Shown one piece after another: positions 17,616-26,438 of a stretch of DNA of 64,000 bases. The DNA is from Paludisphaera mucosa. Its GTDB lineage: Bacteria > Planctomycetota > Planctomycetia > Isosphaerales > Isosphaeraceae. Every line of letters begins with the position of its first letter. Positions within the stretch are counted from its first letter, which is position 1. The notes beneath the pieces are model-generated. The model was not told the origin of the DNA. It searched no databases and saw only the letters and a list, made by a program, of their open reading frames with translations. The stretch spans positions 1,674,001 to 1,738,000 of the forward strand of contig NZ_JARRAG010000002.1 in NCBI RefSeq assembly GCF_029589435.1, in the 5' to 3' direction. The translations under genes were made by a program, and so were the position numbers.

Positions 17616-18932
17616 ATGAAGACGCGCGGGCGCTGGCGGCTGTCGGTGATGATGGCCCTCTTGTACGCCGTCCAGGGGGCCTTCTGGCCGCTCCTGGGGG
17701 TCCACCTCGGGGAACTCGGGGTCGACGGCCGGGGGCGCGGGCTGATCTTCGCGTCGCAGGCCCTCGCCGCGACCCTGCTGCCGCTGGGCGCGGGCCAGCT
17801 CGTGGACCGGCTGATGCCGACCCAGACGTTCCTCGTGCTCGCCTATTCGGCCGGCACGCTGCTGCTGGCGGCGCTGGCGTCGGGCTGGATCGCCGGGGGG
17901 ATCCCGCTCTTCCTGGTGTTCCTGCTCTACTTCTCGATCATCATGCCCACGCACAGCCTGAGCAGCTCGCTGGCGATGCGCAACCTGGACGACCCCCGCC
18001 GCGAGTTCGCCTCGGTGCGGCTCTGGGGGACGGTCGGCTGGATGGCCGTCGGCTGGCTGGTCTCCGGCCTGATGCTCGTCCTGAACAACGGTCGGACGGC
18101 GGCCGCGGGGGGGATGTACGAGGTCTTCTGGATGGCCGCGGCGCTCTCGCTGGTGATGGCCGTCTACTGCGGGACGCTCCCCAACACGCCCCCGCTGGCC
18201 GGCGACACCACGGGCCGGGCGAACCTCCGCAAGGGGATCGAACTTCTGCGCGAGAAGGACGTTCGGGTCTTCCTGATCACCACCTTCGGCGTCTTTTTGA
18301 CGATCCCCCTGGCTTACCAGGTCGTACCGGGTTACCTCGCCGCGCGAGGCATGCCGAGGCCCTGGATCTCGACGGCCGTGTCGATCAACCAGGTCCCCGA
18401 GGTCGCCGCCCTGGCCTTGATGCCCTGGCTCCTGGGGCGACTCGGCTATAAAGGGACGATGGCCCTGGGTTTGGGCGCGTGGTTCCTGCGATATTTGATC
18501 CTGGCGACCCAGCCGCCGCTCTGGCTGGCGGTGGGCGTGGGGGTCTTGCAGGGCGTCGGGATCGCCTGTTTTTCGATCGGCGGCCAGGTGTTTTTGGACG
18601 GCCGGGCCCCCACGACGCATCGTGCGAGCGTGCAGGCGGTTTTCCTGATCGTCTCGACGGGCCTGCCCTCGTTCCTGGGGAGCCTCGCGGCCGGCGAATG
18701 GGTGCGGCGGACCGACCTGGGGGCGGACGTCTGGGTCTTCCTCGTCCCTTGCATCCTCGATGGGGCGCTGCTAGTGTATTTCTTGAGGGGATTCCGATCG
18801 CAAGCCTCCACGACAGGCCGTCCCGGCGCGGCGGGCCTCATGGCCGAAGCCGACCCTCCTCAACGACTTCACACCAGGCAAGGCGTGGTAGCGTGCGTCG
18901 GGAACTTGATGACGGAGTCGGCCGATGGGTGA
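17616..18932 (+). CDS. MFS transporter (nucleoside:H+ symporter-like)
   Basis: An inner-membrane transporter of 438 residues with twelve predicted helices. It starts SVMMALLYAVQGAFWPLLGV and contains the MFS A-motif-like loop GAGQLVDRLMPTQTFLVLAY and the helix-5 region ASVRLWGTVGWMAVGWLVSG, a pattern typical of the nucleoside-proton symporter and related sugar-porter groups. GGAG lies six bases before ATG 17616. The final eight bases overlap the next gene, which suggests translation coupling. Substrate unknown. Confidence 0.82.
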   Translation: MKTRGRWRLSVMMALLYAVQGAFWPLLGVHLGELGVDGRGRGLIFASQALAATLLPLGAGQLVDRLMPTQTFLVLAYSAGTLLLAALASGWIAGGIPLFLVFLLYFSIIMPTHSLSSSLAMRNLDDPRREFASVRLWGTVGWMAVGWLVSGLMLVLNNGRTAAAGGMYEVFWMAAALSLVMAVYCGTLPNTPPLAGDTTGRANLRKGIELLREKDVRVFLITTFGVFLTIPLAYQVVPGYLAARGMPRPWISTAVSINQVPEVAALALMPWLLGRLGYKGTMALGLGAWFLRYLILATQPPLWLAVGVGVLQGVGIACFSIGGQVFLDGRAPTTHRASVQAVFLIVSTGLPSFLGSLAAGEWVRRTDLGADVWVFLVPCILDGALLVYFLRGFRSQASTTGRPGAAGLMAEADPPQRLHTRQGVVACVGNLMTESADG

Positions 18933-19548
18933 TTATCTCCGCCTGTTGACCGTCGATGATCGCGACGTCCCCCTCGCCGCACTGCAACGGGCCGTCCCTT
19001 TCGGGGCGGTCTGGTCGGTCGACCACCCGGGCATGCTGGGCAACTACCTGGCGATCGGGCCCCAGGCGGAAGACCTCCACGACGTCTGGGCGACCGTCGA
19101 GCTGAACCCCGTCGGCCCCAACACCCTCGGCGCCGAAGAGGTGGCCGAGTTCATCGACAGCCTGGAGTCGGGCGGTCCCCCCTCGGCCTCGCGATGGCTG
19201 GGCGACTTCCTGGAGAGCGTCCGGGCGATCTACGCGATCCGGATCTACCCCGAGGCGATCCGCCACCACCCCGAGGCGATCGACGCCGTCTACGCCGTCC
19301 GCTCCGCCCTGCGCGCCGCGATCGGCGGCGTCGGCCAGTGGGACGGCCACGGCTTCACCAACGAGGACGACCACCTCGTCTGGACCAGCCCCGAGACCAC
19401 CCTCAAGGGCAAGACCGACGCCGCCCTGCTCGACGAATCCACCGGCCTGTGGATCCCCTTCGAACTCGACCTCGACGACCCCCGCGCCCTCGCCGCCTTC
19501 CTCCGCGGCGAACTCCCCGAGCGCGGCCGCTCCCCCCGCGGGGTGTGA
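18925..19548 (+). CDS. Protein of unknown function
   Basis: A 207-residue soluble protein that I do not recognise. It is acidic, has no signal peptide or membrane helix, and contains YLAIGPQAEDLHDVWATVEL, LGDFLESVRAIYAIRIYPEA and GHGFTNEDDHLVWTSPETTL. The start overlaps the MFS gene end by eight bases, and the following membrane gene starts at a GTG overlapping its stop (GTGTGA), so the three are likely one transcript. Confidence 0.7.
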   Translation: MGDYLRLLTVDDRDVPLAALQRAVPFGAVWSVDHPGMLGNYLAIGPQAEDLHDVWATVELNPVGPNTLGAEEVAEFIDSLESGGPPSASRWLGDFLESVRAIYAIRIYPEAIRHHPEAIDAVYAVRSALRAAIGGVGQWDGHGFTNEDDHLVWTSPETTLKGKTDAALLDESTGLWIPFELDLDDPRALAAFLRGELPERGRSPRGV

Positions 19549-20178
19549 AGCTCCCCTCCGTCCCAGGCCCGAGCCAGCCTCCAGCCCTGAGTCGGCCTGG
19601 GCGGCCGCGACGACGGTTCACCTTGATGGACGCCGTCGTCCTGGTCGCCGCGCTGGCTTGCGCCCTTGCGCTGCACCGATACATCGGTGAGTCGGTCGAT
19701 CAAGCTTGGCTCTGGGCCACCATCGGCGATCCATTTAGTCCCCGATGGGTCCTCTGGCGGAAACGCATCGTCTGGTTCGCGGTCTGGCTCCTGCCCTTCT
19801 CCGTCGTGGCCGCGCCGACGCTGCTGGCCTTGAGACTTCTCCCCCCTCGGCCGCCGCGACGTAAGCTGATGACCCAACCCGGCGCCACGGCGTGCCTGGC
19901 CGCGCTCGTCGCGATGACGTACCACGGGGTTCGAGGCCGGCTTGAGCCTTGTGATGGCCTACGCGAAGGAGCGCGAGGCGAGCTTGCAGTTCGAGCTGGT
20001 CGAGTGGTTGAGCCACCCCCCCTGGGATGAGGGAATGGCCGTCGCCGTGGCCTGGATCATCCTCGCGGCCGGAGCACGCTGGCGAGCCGAGCCCGCCTGG
20101 ATCGACCGAGCGGGGCGGGCGCTGGGGGGCTATTTTCTCATCTGTCTGGTCCTCTCGTTGGTCGACAGCTGGTGGTGA
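19545..20178 (+). pseudogene. Frameshifted small membrane protein
   Basis: A reading frame opens with GTG 19545, overlapping the stop of the previous gene, and encodes RRRFTLMDAVVLVAALACAL and then RIVWFAVWLLPFSVVAAPTL, both membrane segments. At the GGGG run 19926-19929 the frame changes: leaving out one G joins LVAMTYHG to FEAGLSLVMAYAKEREASLQ in another frame, which goes on with AVAVAWIILAAGARWRAE and ends at 20178 after a last helix, YFLICLVLSLVDSWW. The whole would be about 210 residues with four or more helices. It may be a real mutation or a one-base sequencing error. Family unknown. Confidence 0.55.
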
Positions 20179-20435
20179 GCGTCTCACGCTCGCCTTGACC
20201 CGACGCTTCGCGAGGGCCGGATGTCTGACGCGAGGCTGATCCAGTAAGGATTTAGGGCCGATCCACAACCCGGAAGGGAATGCCTCCCAACTCGACATCT
20301 CTTCATGGAAAATATCTGAGCCGTCCTCGACCTCACGGTCGAGCGTGCGTTCGCGATGGCCTGAAGAGGCTCGCCGAGTCGGTCGTTTCGTCGTAAGCGA
20401 TATCCTAAAATGAGGTTAGGCGTGAGGGCCCGGCT

Positions 20436-21014
20436 ATGGTCGACGATTCGGATGCTGCCTGGAATTTGTGGTGGGACGACCGAATAGCCGCTCTCGAGGG
20501 CATTCTCGGGAAGTCCGACGAGAACGTCGGCCACGCAATGATCCCATTCCACCTGGGCGGGGCGGCGGACGTCGTCTACTTCCGCACGCACCTTCCCGGC
20601 GTCGTTGCTGTGACCTGTGAGTTGGTCGGTTGCGACGAACAAATCGCGAGCCGGTTCGGCAGCTACGAACTGATGATCTGCCACCGCGACGACGTCGCCT
20701 GGGGGCCGAACATCATCAGTCGCCTGGCTCGATACACCACCGAGGTGGAATTGAATCCTGGCGAAACCATGGATATTGGATCAGCTGTCCCCGACGGCTC
20801 AACCATCGCCGCATTCCTGTTCTGTGATTACGCTCGTTTCAAAGTCCGGGAATGCGAGGCTGGCCTGTTATTGTGCTTGGGTATCACGAAGGACGAAGTC
20901 CAAGCTTGCCGCACTGGGCGGCGTGAAGCGGTGGAATCGGCACTCAAGTCGGCGGGGGTGTTCCCATTCACCGACTTGTTTCGACAGTCGGTCCTGCCGC
21001 CGATGCAGTCATGA
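20436..21014 (+). CDS. SUFU (suppressor of fused) domain protein
   Basis: A 192-residue soluble protein with the bacterial SUFU-domain pattern: DVVYFRTHLPGVVAVTCELV, then GSYELMICHRDDVAWGPNII, a helix SRLARYTTEVELNPGETMDI, and a strand AAFLFCDYARFKVRECEAGL followed by LGITKDEVQACRTGRREAVE. In bacteria SUFU proteins are often immunity proteins or partners in polymorphic toxin loci. No toxin gene is visible beside it. It has lower GC and more varied codons than the neighbours and sits 48 bases from the IS left end, so it may be transferred DNA. Confidence 0.72.
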   Translation: MVDDSDAAWNLWWDDRIAALEGILGKSDENVGHAMIPFHLGGAADVVYFRTHLPGVVAVTCELVGCDEQIASRFGSYELMICHRDDVAWGPNIISRLARYTTEVELNPGETMDIGSAVPDGSTIAAFLFCDYARFKVRECEAGLLLCLGITKDEVQACRTGRREAVESALKSAGVFPFTDLFRQSVLPPMQS

Positions 21015-21062
21015 TACGGTATTTCGACGGACGCCTTCACTTTCGCCTCGTCACGCGACATA

Positions 21063-21079
21063 GAAACTATCTCAGAACC
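21063..21079 (+). repeat. Terminal inverted repeat, left end
   Basis: GAAACTATCTCAGAACC, exact reverse complement of 22572-22588; 47 bases beyond the transposase stop. Confidence 0.7.
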
Positions 21080-21125
21080 GTTATGAGGCCTTAATCCGGT
21101 GAAGTCGCCGGTACCATAACAGGCT

Positions 21126-21932
21126 TCAGTCCAGTTGGATCAGCCCCAGGTAGTTCTCGTCGTGTTTGTCGTAGCGGACCAGCAACGCCCGGCACTTCGA
21201 CAGCCACGCTAGCGTCCTCTCCACCACCCAGCGCCGGGCCTTGCGGCGACCGGGACGCCGACCCGGACGGGGACCCGGGCGGGCTGGACGGATGTGACCG
21301 ATGTACTTGTGCCGCTCGACGACCTCACGACTCGGCTCGTTGTCGTAGCCGGCGTCCAGGCACACGTGCTGCTCGACTTCGCCCGGGTCGGGTCGCTCGA
21401 CGACTACCGCCTCGAGCGTCTCGGCGAGTAGCTTGAAATCCGGCACGTTTGCCCCGGCGATCACGGCCGCTAGCGGGCCGCCGTCGGCCTCGACCAGCAG
21501 GCTCTGCTTCGTCCCCGGCTTGGCCCGGTCGGTCGGGTTCGGGCCCGTCTCTTCCCCCCCGAACCGGGCCTTGCCCAGCCGCCCGTCCGCTGCTTGCCAT
21601 TTCCAGCTCACAGCGCCCAATTCGTCGCACGCCTCGACGAGCACGGCCCAGATGCGCTCAAAGACGCCATTGCGGCACCATCGTTGGAACCAGCGGTGGA
21701 TCGAACTGTCATCGCCAAACCGCTCGGGGAGCTTATTCCACCGGCATCCGGTGCGGAGGCGGAAGATAATCCCGTCAATGGCGGCTCGCCAATTGATTCG
21801 CGGGCGTCCGCCATGAACTTTCGGCGTGGGCGGAGCATCTTCCGAGAGGATCGCTTCGATGCGGCGCCAGAGTTCGTCGTCGATTTCCCAGATTGTGTCG
21901 AGGGGCTTATCCTGAGGACGGTTCCGTCCCAT
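21126..21932 (-). CDS. IS5-family transposase
   Basis: A complete 268-residue DDE transposase. It has the N-terminal DUF4096-like region WEIDDELWRRIEAILSED and GIIFRLRTGCRWNKLPERFG, followed by SSIHRWFQRWCRNGVFERIW. The catalytic residues are in order: Asp in QAADGRLGKARFGGEE, Asp in HVCLDAGYDNEPSREV, and Glu in RRWVVERTLAWLSKCRALLV. TGPNPTDRAKPGTKQSLLVE is the usual strand between the first and second Asp. No frameshift or stop interrupts it, so it may still be active if its ends are intact. Confidence 0.92.
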   Translation of the reverse strand: MGRNRPQDKPLDTIWEIDDELWRRIEAILSEDAPPTPKVHGGRPRINWRAAIDGIIFRLRTGCRWNKLPERFGDDSSIHRWFQRWCRNGVFERIWAVLVEACDELGAVSWKWQAADGRLGKARFGGEETGPNPTDRAKPGTKQSLLVEADGGPLAAVIAGANVPDFKLLAETLEAVVVERPDPGEVEQHVCLDAGYDNEPSREVVERHKYIGHIRPARPGPRPGRRPGRRKARRWVVERTLAWLSKCRALLVRYDKHDENYLGLIQLD

Positions 21933-22021
21933 TCGAGCGCTTCTCCTGGTGCAGAAATCGGAGCAGAGGTGGTTTTATGCACTCATCTACGCTCCTTCCC
22001 AGGAGAAGGTTAGGAGGCCAT

Positions 22022-22462
22022 TTAGGCCCCGAATGAATTTGCTCCAAAGAGGCGTACGCCGTCCACCACCTCGCAGTCGCTCGGGATCTCCCTACGACGG
22101 TGGAAGGCCCGGAAGATCGATAAAACCTCCGCGGGTGTGAACACATCGGACGGGGCGACCTCGACCACATCGGCCGGACCGGCACCGTGTCGCAGCGGAT
22201 CGGCGACTCGGCCCCCGCCGAGCCGATGGCGGAGGACGAAGTGGCGGACGTTGCCCCCTTCGATGAGCCGCCCTTCGATGAGCCGCCGGTCAGGCTCGCC
22301 GACGCACCAGAGGCAGCTTTCGTCGCCGGTGTCGGAGAGGCAGCAATAGAACGTGCGCCGCCCGTCGAACATGCCGACCACCCGCTCGATCTCGGTGTCA
22401 TCGGCCGTAGGCAGCGTGTAGATCTCCTCATCGCAGTCGTGTTCGAGAAGCCATCGGTCCAC
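22022..22462 (-). CDS. Unknown protein carried inside the IS ends
   Basis: A 146-residue soluble protein starting at GTG 22462, with GGAGG about seven bases upstream. I do not recognise the family. The order of features (ERVVGMFDGRRTFYCCLSDT, ESCLWCVGEPDRRLIEGRLI, then VFTPAEVLSIFRAFHRRREI) is like small immunity proteins in which strands displaying a score-like value are followed by a helix ending in IPSDCEV, but this is only a resemblance. It contains an in-frame short duplication, RLIEGRLIEG. It lies between the inverted repeats of the IS, ahead of the transposase on the same strand. Confidence 0.55.
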   Translation of the reverse strand: MDRWLLEHDCDEEIYTLPTADDTEIERVVGMFDGRRTFYCCLSDTGDESCLWCVGEPDRRLIEGRLIEGGNVRHFVLRHRLGGGRVADPLRHGAGPADVVEVAPSDVFTPAEVLSIFRAFHRRREIPSDCEVVDGVRLFGANSFGA

Positions 22463-22571
22463 GAGAGGGCCTCCGCCGCCTAACGAGGAAACTCTGCGGA
22501 CCCGGGCCGCGCAGAACCAGCCCTGATGCTAACATGATGCGCATGCGAAGGGGCAGCCCAATGCATTGCGA

Positions 22572-22588
22572 GGTTCTGAGATAGTTTC
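22572..22588 (-). repeat. Terminal inverted repeat, right end
   Basis: GGTTCTGAGATAGTTTC, exact reverse complement of 21063-21079. It is followed by ATAATAAATACATAAAATTT, an AT-rich patch that is a likely insertion target. Confidence 0.7.
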
Positions 22589-22751
22589 ATAATAAATACA
22601 TAAAATTTTATTGATCTATTAGTCGCCGCCTTTTTCGGTTTCTCCAACGCCCGAAAGCTCGATCCGTCGACACGTCGTAGCTGGCGTCCGTCGCCGCTGG
22701 AGGCGGACGCTTCCCCCTCTGCCCTGAACCCCTCGACCCTTTGCACCCCGT

Positions 22752-23300
22752 TCAGCCAGATCGGTGCGTCGACCGGACCGCGTCGATCGCGGACGCGAAC
22801 GCGCGCATGGCGTCGCCCAGCGGCGCGGATAACGCGGGGTCGGCGAGGATGCCCTCTGCGTCGAGGTTGCGGCCGAGGAGCGGGAGCGTGATCGAGGCCG
22901 GCTCGATCAGCCGGCCGGACATGGTCGTCAGGGTCAGACGCAGGCCGGCGTCGGCGTGGGTCGACCGCTGGGACGCGTTGATGACGGCGACGGGCTTCTC
23001 GTAGAACTCCGGGTCGCTCACGAGCCAGTCGAGGGCGTTCTTCAGCGCGCCGGCGACGCCTCGCGCGTACTCGGGGCTGGAAATCAGCAGGCCGTCGGAC
23101 GCCTCGACCCGCCGCCGCCATTCGATGACCGTCGGCGGCGGCCCGGCCTCGTCGACGTCCGGGTTGAAGTGGGGCAGTCCCGCCAGCCCCTCGAACAGCG
23201 CGACCTCCACGCCCCGCGGGGCCAACCGCGCCGCCGCCTGCAAGGCCGCCGTGTTGGAAGACCTCGCGCGGAGGCTCCCCGAGATCGCCAGGATGCGCAT
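22752..23300 (-). CDS. NAD(P)H-dependent FMN reductase
   Basis: A 182-residue flavodoxin-like reductase. It opens MRILAISGSLRARSSNTAAL, the phosphate-binding loop for FMN, and has the second flavin site DGLLISSPEYARGVAGALKN with ALDWL. This is the chromate/quinone/azo reductase group (ChrR, AzoR-like short form), which passes two electrons from NADPH to quinones, metals or other acceptors. The C-terminal part is a little diverged (LIEPASITLPLLGRNLDAEG). Transcribed alone; its physiological acceptor is unknown. Confidence 0.9.
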   Translation of the reverse strand: MRILAISGSLRARSSNTAALQAAARLAPRGVEVALFEGLAGLPHFNPDVDEAGPPPTVIEWRRRVEASDGLLISSPEYARGVAGALKNALDWLVSDPEFYEKPVAVINASQRSTHADAGLRLTLTTMSGRLIEPASITLPLLGRNLDAEGILADPALSAPLGDAMRAFASAIDAVRSTHRSG

Positions 23301-23554
23301 GTCGCTCCCAGGTCAAGACGCTACAGTTCCGCGGGATGCCCCCGCCGCCGGGGCATTTTTGCGCGACTCGGCCTGTCGTCAAGTCCCGTAGGGTGGCACC
23401 GCGCCCGCCGATGTCATTCGTTGGGTGCCGTGCGTCCCCTTCACCGGCCTCGAAGCGGTGGGCGGGGCCCAACCTGCAAGGCTGTCCAACGTAAGTCCTG
23501 GACATCAAATAGCTTTTCTATGCGCTGGCCGTGGTGGAACGGGGGGGCGGCGAG

Positions 23555-24598
23555 TCAGGCGACGTTCAGCCCCCAACGTTCCGCCAGCCAGGCGGCGAGG
23601 CGAGTTTCGAGCCAGCGGCGGTCGCCGCGCCAGGGGCGGCGGGCGATGTAGCCGAGGTGGCCGCCGTGCGGCAGCAGCTCGAAGCGGACGTAGGGCGGGA
23701 ACGCCACGCCTTCAAAAGCCGAAACCGGGATGAACGGGTCGTCGGCGGCGTGGACGACCAGGCCGGGCATCCGGATCTCGGGGGCGAGCGGCCCGGCGCT
23801 GTTGCGGCGGTAGTAGTCCTCGGCGTCGGCGAAGCCGTTGCGAGGGGCCGTGTAGCGATCGTCGAAGTCGTAGACCGATCGAACGTCGTCCAGCTCCGGG
23901 GGGCCGAGTTCGGGGAAGCGGGCGTGCAGCCTGCGCACCTCGGTGCGCAGCCAGCGGACGAAGCTCCAGTCGTACAGGCGGTTTTGACGGTGCTGCATCG
24001 CCCGGCAGCACGCGGAGAGGTCGATCGGCGGGTTCGCGGCCACGAAGCCGTCGATCGGGGCCCCGTCGTACGAGGGGCGCGACGCCTCGGCCGCCAGCTT
24101 GAGCGCCAGGTTCGCCCCCAGCGAGAAGCCCACGACCGCGATCGGCGACCTGGAGGCGCGTTCGGCCAGCCGATCGACGACCGCGCGGACGTCCTCGGTC
24201 CGGCCCGCGTGGTAGAAGCCCCGGGCCAGCCCGAAGCCGCGGCCCGCTCCCCGGAGGTTCATCCGGACGACGCGGACCCCCAGGTCGTCCAGCCGCCTCG
24301 CCATCCGCAGGATGTACGGGGCCTCCGCCGTGCTCGCCAGCCCGTGCAACAGCACGGCCGCCGGCGCTCCCGGGGCCCATCCCTGGGGCGTCGATTCCAG
24401 CACGCAGATCCGGTCGCCGTCCGGCAGGTCGATCGTCCGCTCGGTCGAATCCAGAACGATCCGGCCCGGCCCGACATACCGCCCGCCGATCGTCTGGGCG
24501 TGGCCGCCTGGGAACCACGGATGCGGGTCGAATCGGGGGGTGAGGGCGTCTGCGGCGGCCGAAATCGGTGCCTCGGAGAGATGGGTGGGGTTGGGCAT
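23555..24598 (-). CDS. YheT-like alpha/beta hydrolase
   Basis: A 347-residue serine hydrolase of the YheT/ABHD1-3 group. Near the N-terminus it has FDPHPWFPGGHAQTIGGRYV, the group signature. The nucleophile elbow is SPIAVVGFSLGANLALKLAA; the acid and base are expected in MPGLVVHAADDPFIPVSAFE and ELLPHGGHLGYIARRPWRGD. Family members act as esterases on lipids or small esters; the substrate is not known. The start MPNPTHL at 24598 is preferred for length, although the frame is open to ATG 24637; neither has a good ribosome site. Confidence 0.87.
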   Translation of the reverse strand: MPNPTHLSEAPISAAADALTPRFDPHPWFPGGHAQTIGGRYVGPGRIVLDSTERTIDLPDGDRICVLESTPQGWAPGAPAAVLLHGLASTAEAPYILRMARRLDDLGVRVVRMNLRGAGRGFGLARGFYHAGRTEDVRAVVDRLAERASRSPIAVVGFSLGANLALKLAAEASRPSYDGAPIDGFVAANPPIDLSACCRAMQHRQNRLYDWSFVRWLRTEVRRLHARFPELGPPELDDVRSVYDFDDRYTAPRNGFADAEDYYRRNSAGPLAPEIRMPGLVVHAADDPFIPVSAFEGVAFPPYVRFELLPHGGHLGYIARRPWRGDRRWLETRLAAWLAERWGLNVA

Positions 24599-24872
24599 GA
24601 AACGTGTATAAGAATGTCGGCTGGTCGACCGCCGCAACGACGCCGTCCCGGCCGCTCGGGGATCGGCTCGGTCTTCCGGAAGCCGAGGTCGCGCCGAAGG
24701 CGAGGCTCATTGTAGAGCCTCTCGGATCATCGCTGCAATCGCGCCAGGCCCACCCGAAAAACCTAGGCGGCCCCTGGGCAAGCTTTCCTGGCTTGACTAG
24801 TATGTTCATTCTTGGGTAGTTGCGCACCCCCCGGAATCACCCGTCCCTGGGAAATCGAGGGTTAGGCATCAT

Positions 24873-26438
24873 ATGGCAGACATCGTCATCATCAATCCCC
24901 GGTTCGAGCCTTCTTACTGGGGAATGGACCACCTCCTGCCGTTCATGGGGAAGGCGGCCAACCTGCCGGTCGCCTGCCTGCCGCTGCTGGCGGCGTTGAC
25001 GCCCGAGGAGCACACGGTCACGCTGATCGACGAGAACGCCGAGGAGATCGACTTCGAGCGCTGCGCGAAGGCCGACCTCGTCGCGATGACGGGGATGAGC
25101 GTCCAGCGCTTCCGCATGAAGGAGATCCTGGGCGAGCTGAAGGAGCGGGGCTGTTTCGTGGCGATCGGCGGCCCCTGGATCACGGTCCAGGAGGACTACT
25201 TCGACGACGAGCCGGCCGACGTGATCTTCATCGGCGAGGCCGAGGAGACCTGGCCCCAGTTCCTGAAGGAGTGGAAGCAGGGCCTGCACCAGTACCGCTA
25301 CGAGCAGGCCGACAAGACCGACATGTCGAAGGTGCCGACGCCCCGCTTCGACATGCTCGACATGAAGAAGTACGCCTTCGGCAGCATCCAGTTCTCGCGC
25401 GGCTGCCCGTTCCAGTGCGAGTTCTGCGACATCATCGTGACGTTCGGCCGCCGGCCCCGGATCAAGACCAACGCCCAGGTCATCGCCGAGCTGGAGGCGA
25501 TCCGCAAGACGGGCCTGCGCATCGCGTTCGTCGTCGACGACAACCTCATCGGCAACAAGAAGGCGATCAAGGAGGTCCTCAGGGAGGTCATCGTCTGGCA
25601 GCGGCAGAACGGCTACCCCCTCAGCCTGTTCACCGAGGCGTCGATCGACCTGGCCGACGACGCCGAGCTGATGGACCTGATGGTCGAGGCCAACTTCATC
25701 GCCACGTTCATCGGCATCGAGAGCCCCAGCGAGGACTCGCTCCGCGAGACCAAGAAGTTCCAGAACGTCCGCTCGGGGGGGACGCTTCTCGAGAAGGTCC
25801 ACCGCATCCAGAACGCCGGCATGGAGGTCTGGTGCGGCATGATCATGGGCTTCGACAGCGACGACGCCGGCATCTTCGACCGCCAGGTGGAGTTCATCCA
25901 GCAGAGCCGGATCTCGTTCTCGATGAGCGGCATGCTCTCGGCCATCCCCAAGACGCCCTTGCACGCGCGGCTGGAGGCCGAAGGGCGGCTCGACCCGGCC
26001 GACCGCTCCGAATTCGGCACCAACGTCATCCCGCTGAAGATGTCGCGCGAGGAGCTGCTGGAGGGCTACTTCGAGGTCCTCAACCGGCTGTACGAGCCCC
26101 AGGCCTACTTCGACCGGACCGACGCCCTCTTCCTCGACCCCAACTTCGACTACGGGATCACCAGCAAGAAACGCTGGTGGAAGATCTCGCGGCGCTGGTT
26201 CCTGTCCGAGATGCAGTGCGCGGTCGAGGGCCTGGGCCTGTTCGCCCGGCTCATGAAGAACGTCCCCGAGGCCGAGCTGCGCCAGGAGTACCGCAAGCGG
26301 TTCAAGCGGTTCATCAAGGTCCACCGCCGCCCGGGGCTGGTCCTCTTCTACGTCTTCCACATGGCCATGCACTACCACACCTGGAAGATGGCCAAGGCGA
26401 TGTCGAGCCGCAGCCAGCAGCTCGTCAACTCGTTCTGA
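24873..26438 (+). CDS. B12-binding radical SAM protein (HpnP-like)
   Basis: A 521-residue enzyme with an N-terminal cobalamin-binding domain (MADIVIINPRFEPSYWGMDH onward; CFVAIGGPWITVQEDYFDDE), a radical SAM core with the cluster motif CPFQCEFCDIIVTFGRRP (CxxxCxxC near residue 180), and a C-terminal DUF4070-type region (SAIPKTPLHARLEAEGRL, FGTNVIPLKMSREELLEGYF). This order and the run LPLLAALTPEEHTVTLIDEN fit the hopanoid C-2 methylase HpnP, which methylates bacteriohopanepolyols, but close relatives methylate other substrates. A fatty acid desaturase gene follows at 26855, which is consistent with a membrane lipid role. No squalene-hopene cyclase lies in the window. Confidence 0.8.
   Translation: MADIVIINPRFEPSYWGMDHLLPFMGKAANLPVACLPLLAALTPEEHTVTLIDENAEEIDFERCAKADLVAMTGMSVQRFRMKEILGELKERGCFVAIGGPWITVQEDYFDDEPADVIFIGEAEETWPQFLKEWKQGLHQYRYEQADKTDMSKVPTPRFDMLDMKKYAFGSIQFSRGCPFQCEFCDIIVTFGRRPRIKTNAQVIAELEAIRKTGLRIAFVVDDNLIGNKKAIKEVLREVIVWQRQNGYPLSLFTEASIDLADDAELMDLMVEANFIATFIGIESPSEDSLRETKKFQNVRSGGTLLEKVHRIQNAGMEVWCGMIMGFDSDDAGIFDRQVEFIQQSRISFSMSGMLSAIPKTPLHARLEAEGRLDPADRSEFGTNVIPLKMSREELLEGYFEVLNRLYEPQAYFDRTDALFLDPNFDYGITSKKRWWKISRRWFLSEMQCAVEGLGLFARLMKNVPEAELRQEYRKRFKRFIKVHRRPGLVLFYVFHMAMHYHTWKMAKAMSSRSQQLVNSF

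Larger units (their letters stand above)
21063..22588 (-). mobile_element. IS5-family element enclosing a passenger gene
   Basis: The 17-bp GAAACTATCTCAGAACC at 21063-21079 recurs as its exact reverse complement at 22572-22588. Both outer sides carry ATA (21060-21062 and 22589-22591), a possible 3-bp target duplication of the size IS5-family elements make. The 1526-bp interval holds the IS5-family transposase and, upstream of it on the same strand, an unrelated 146-residue gene. No other copy of the end sequence was found near the transposase start (about 21940-22030). Either this is one element with a passenger or two nested or deleted copies. Confidence 0.65.
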
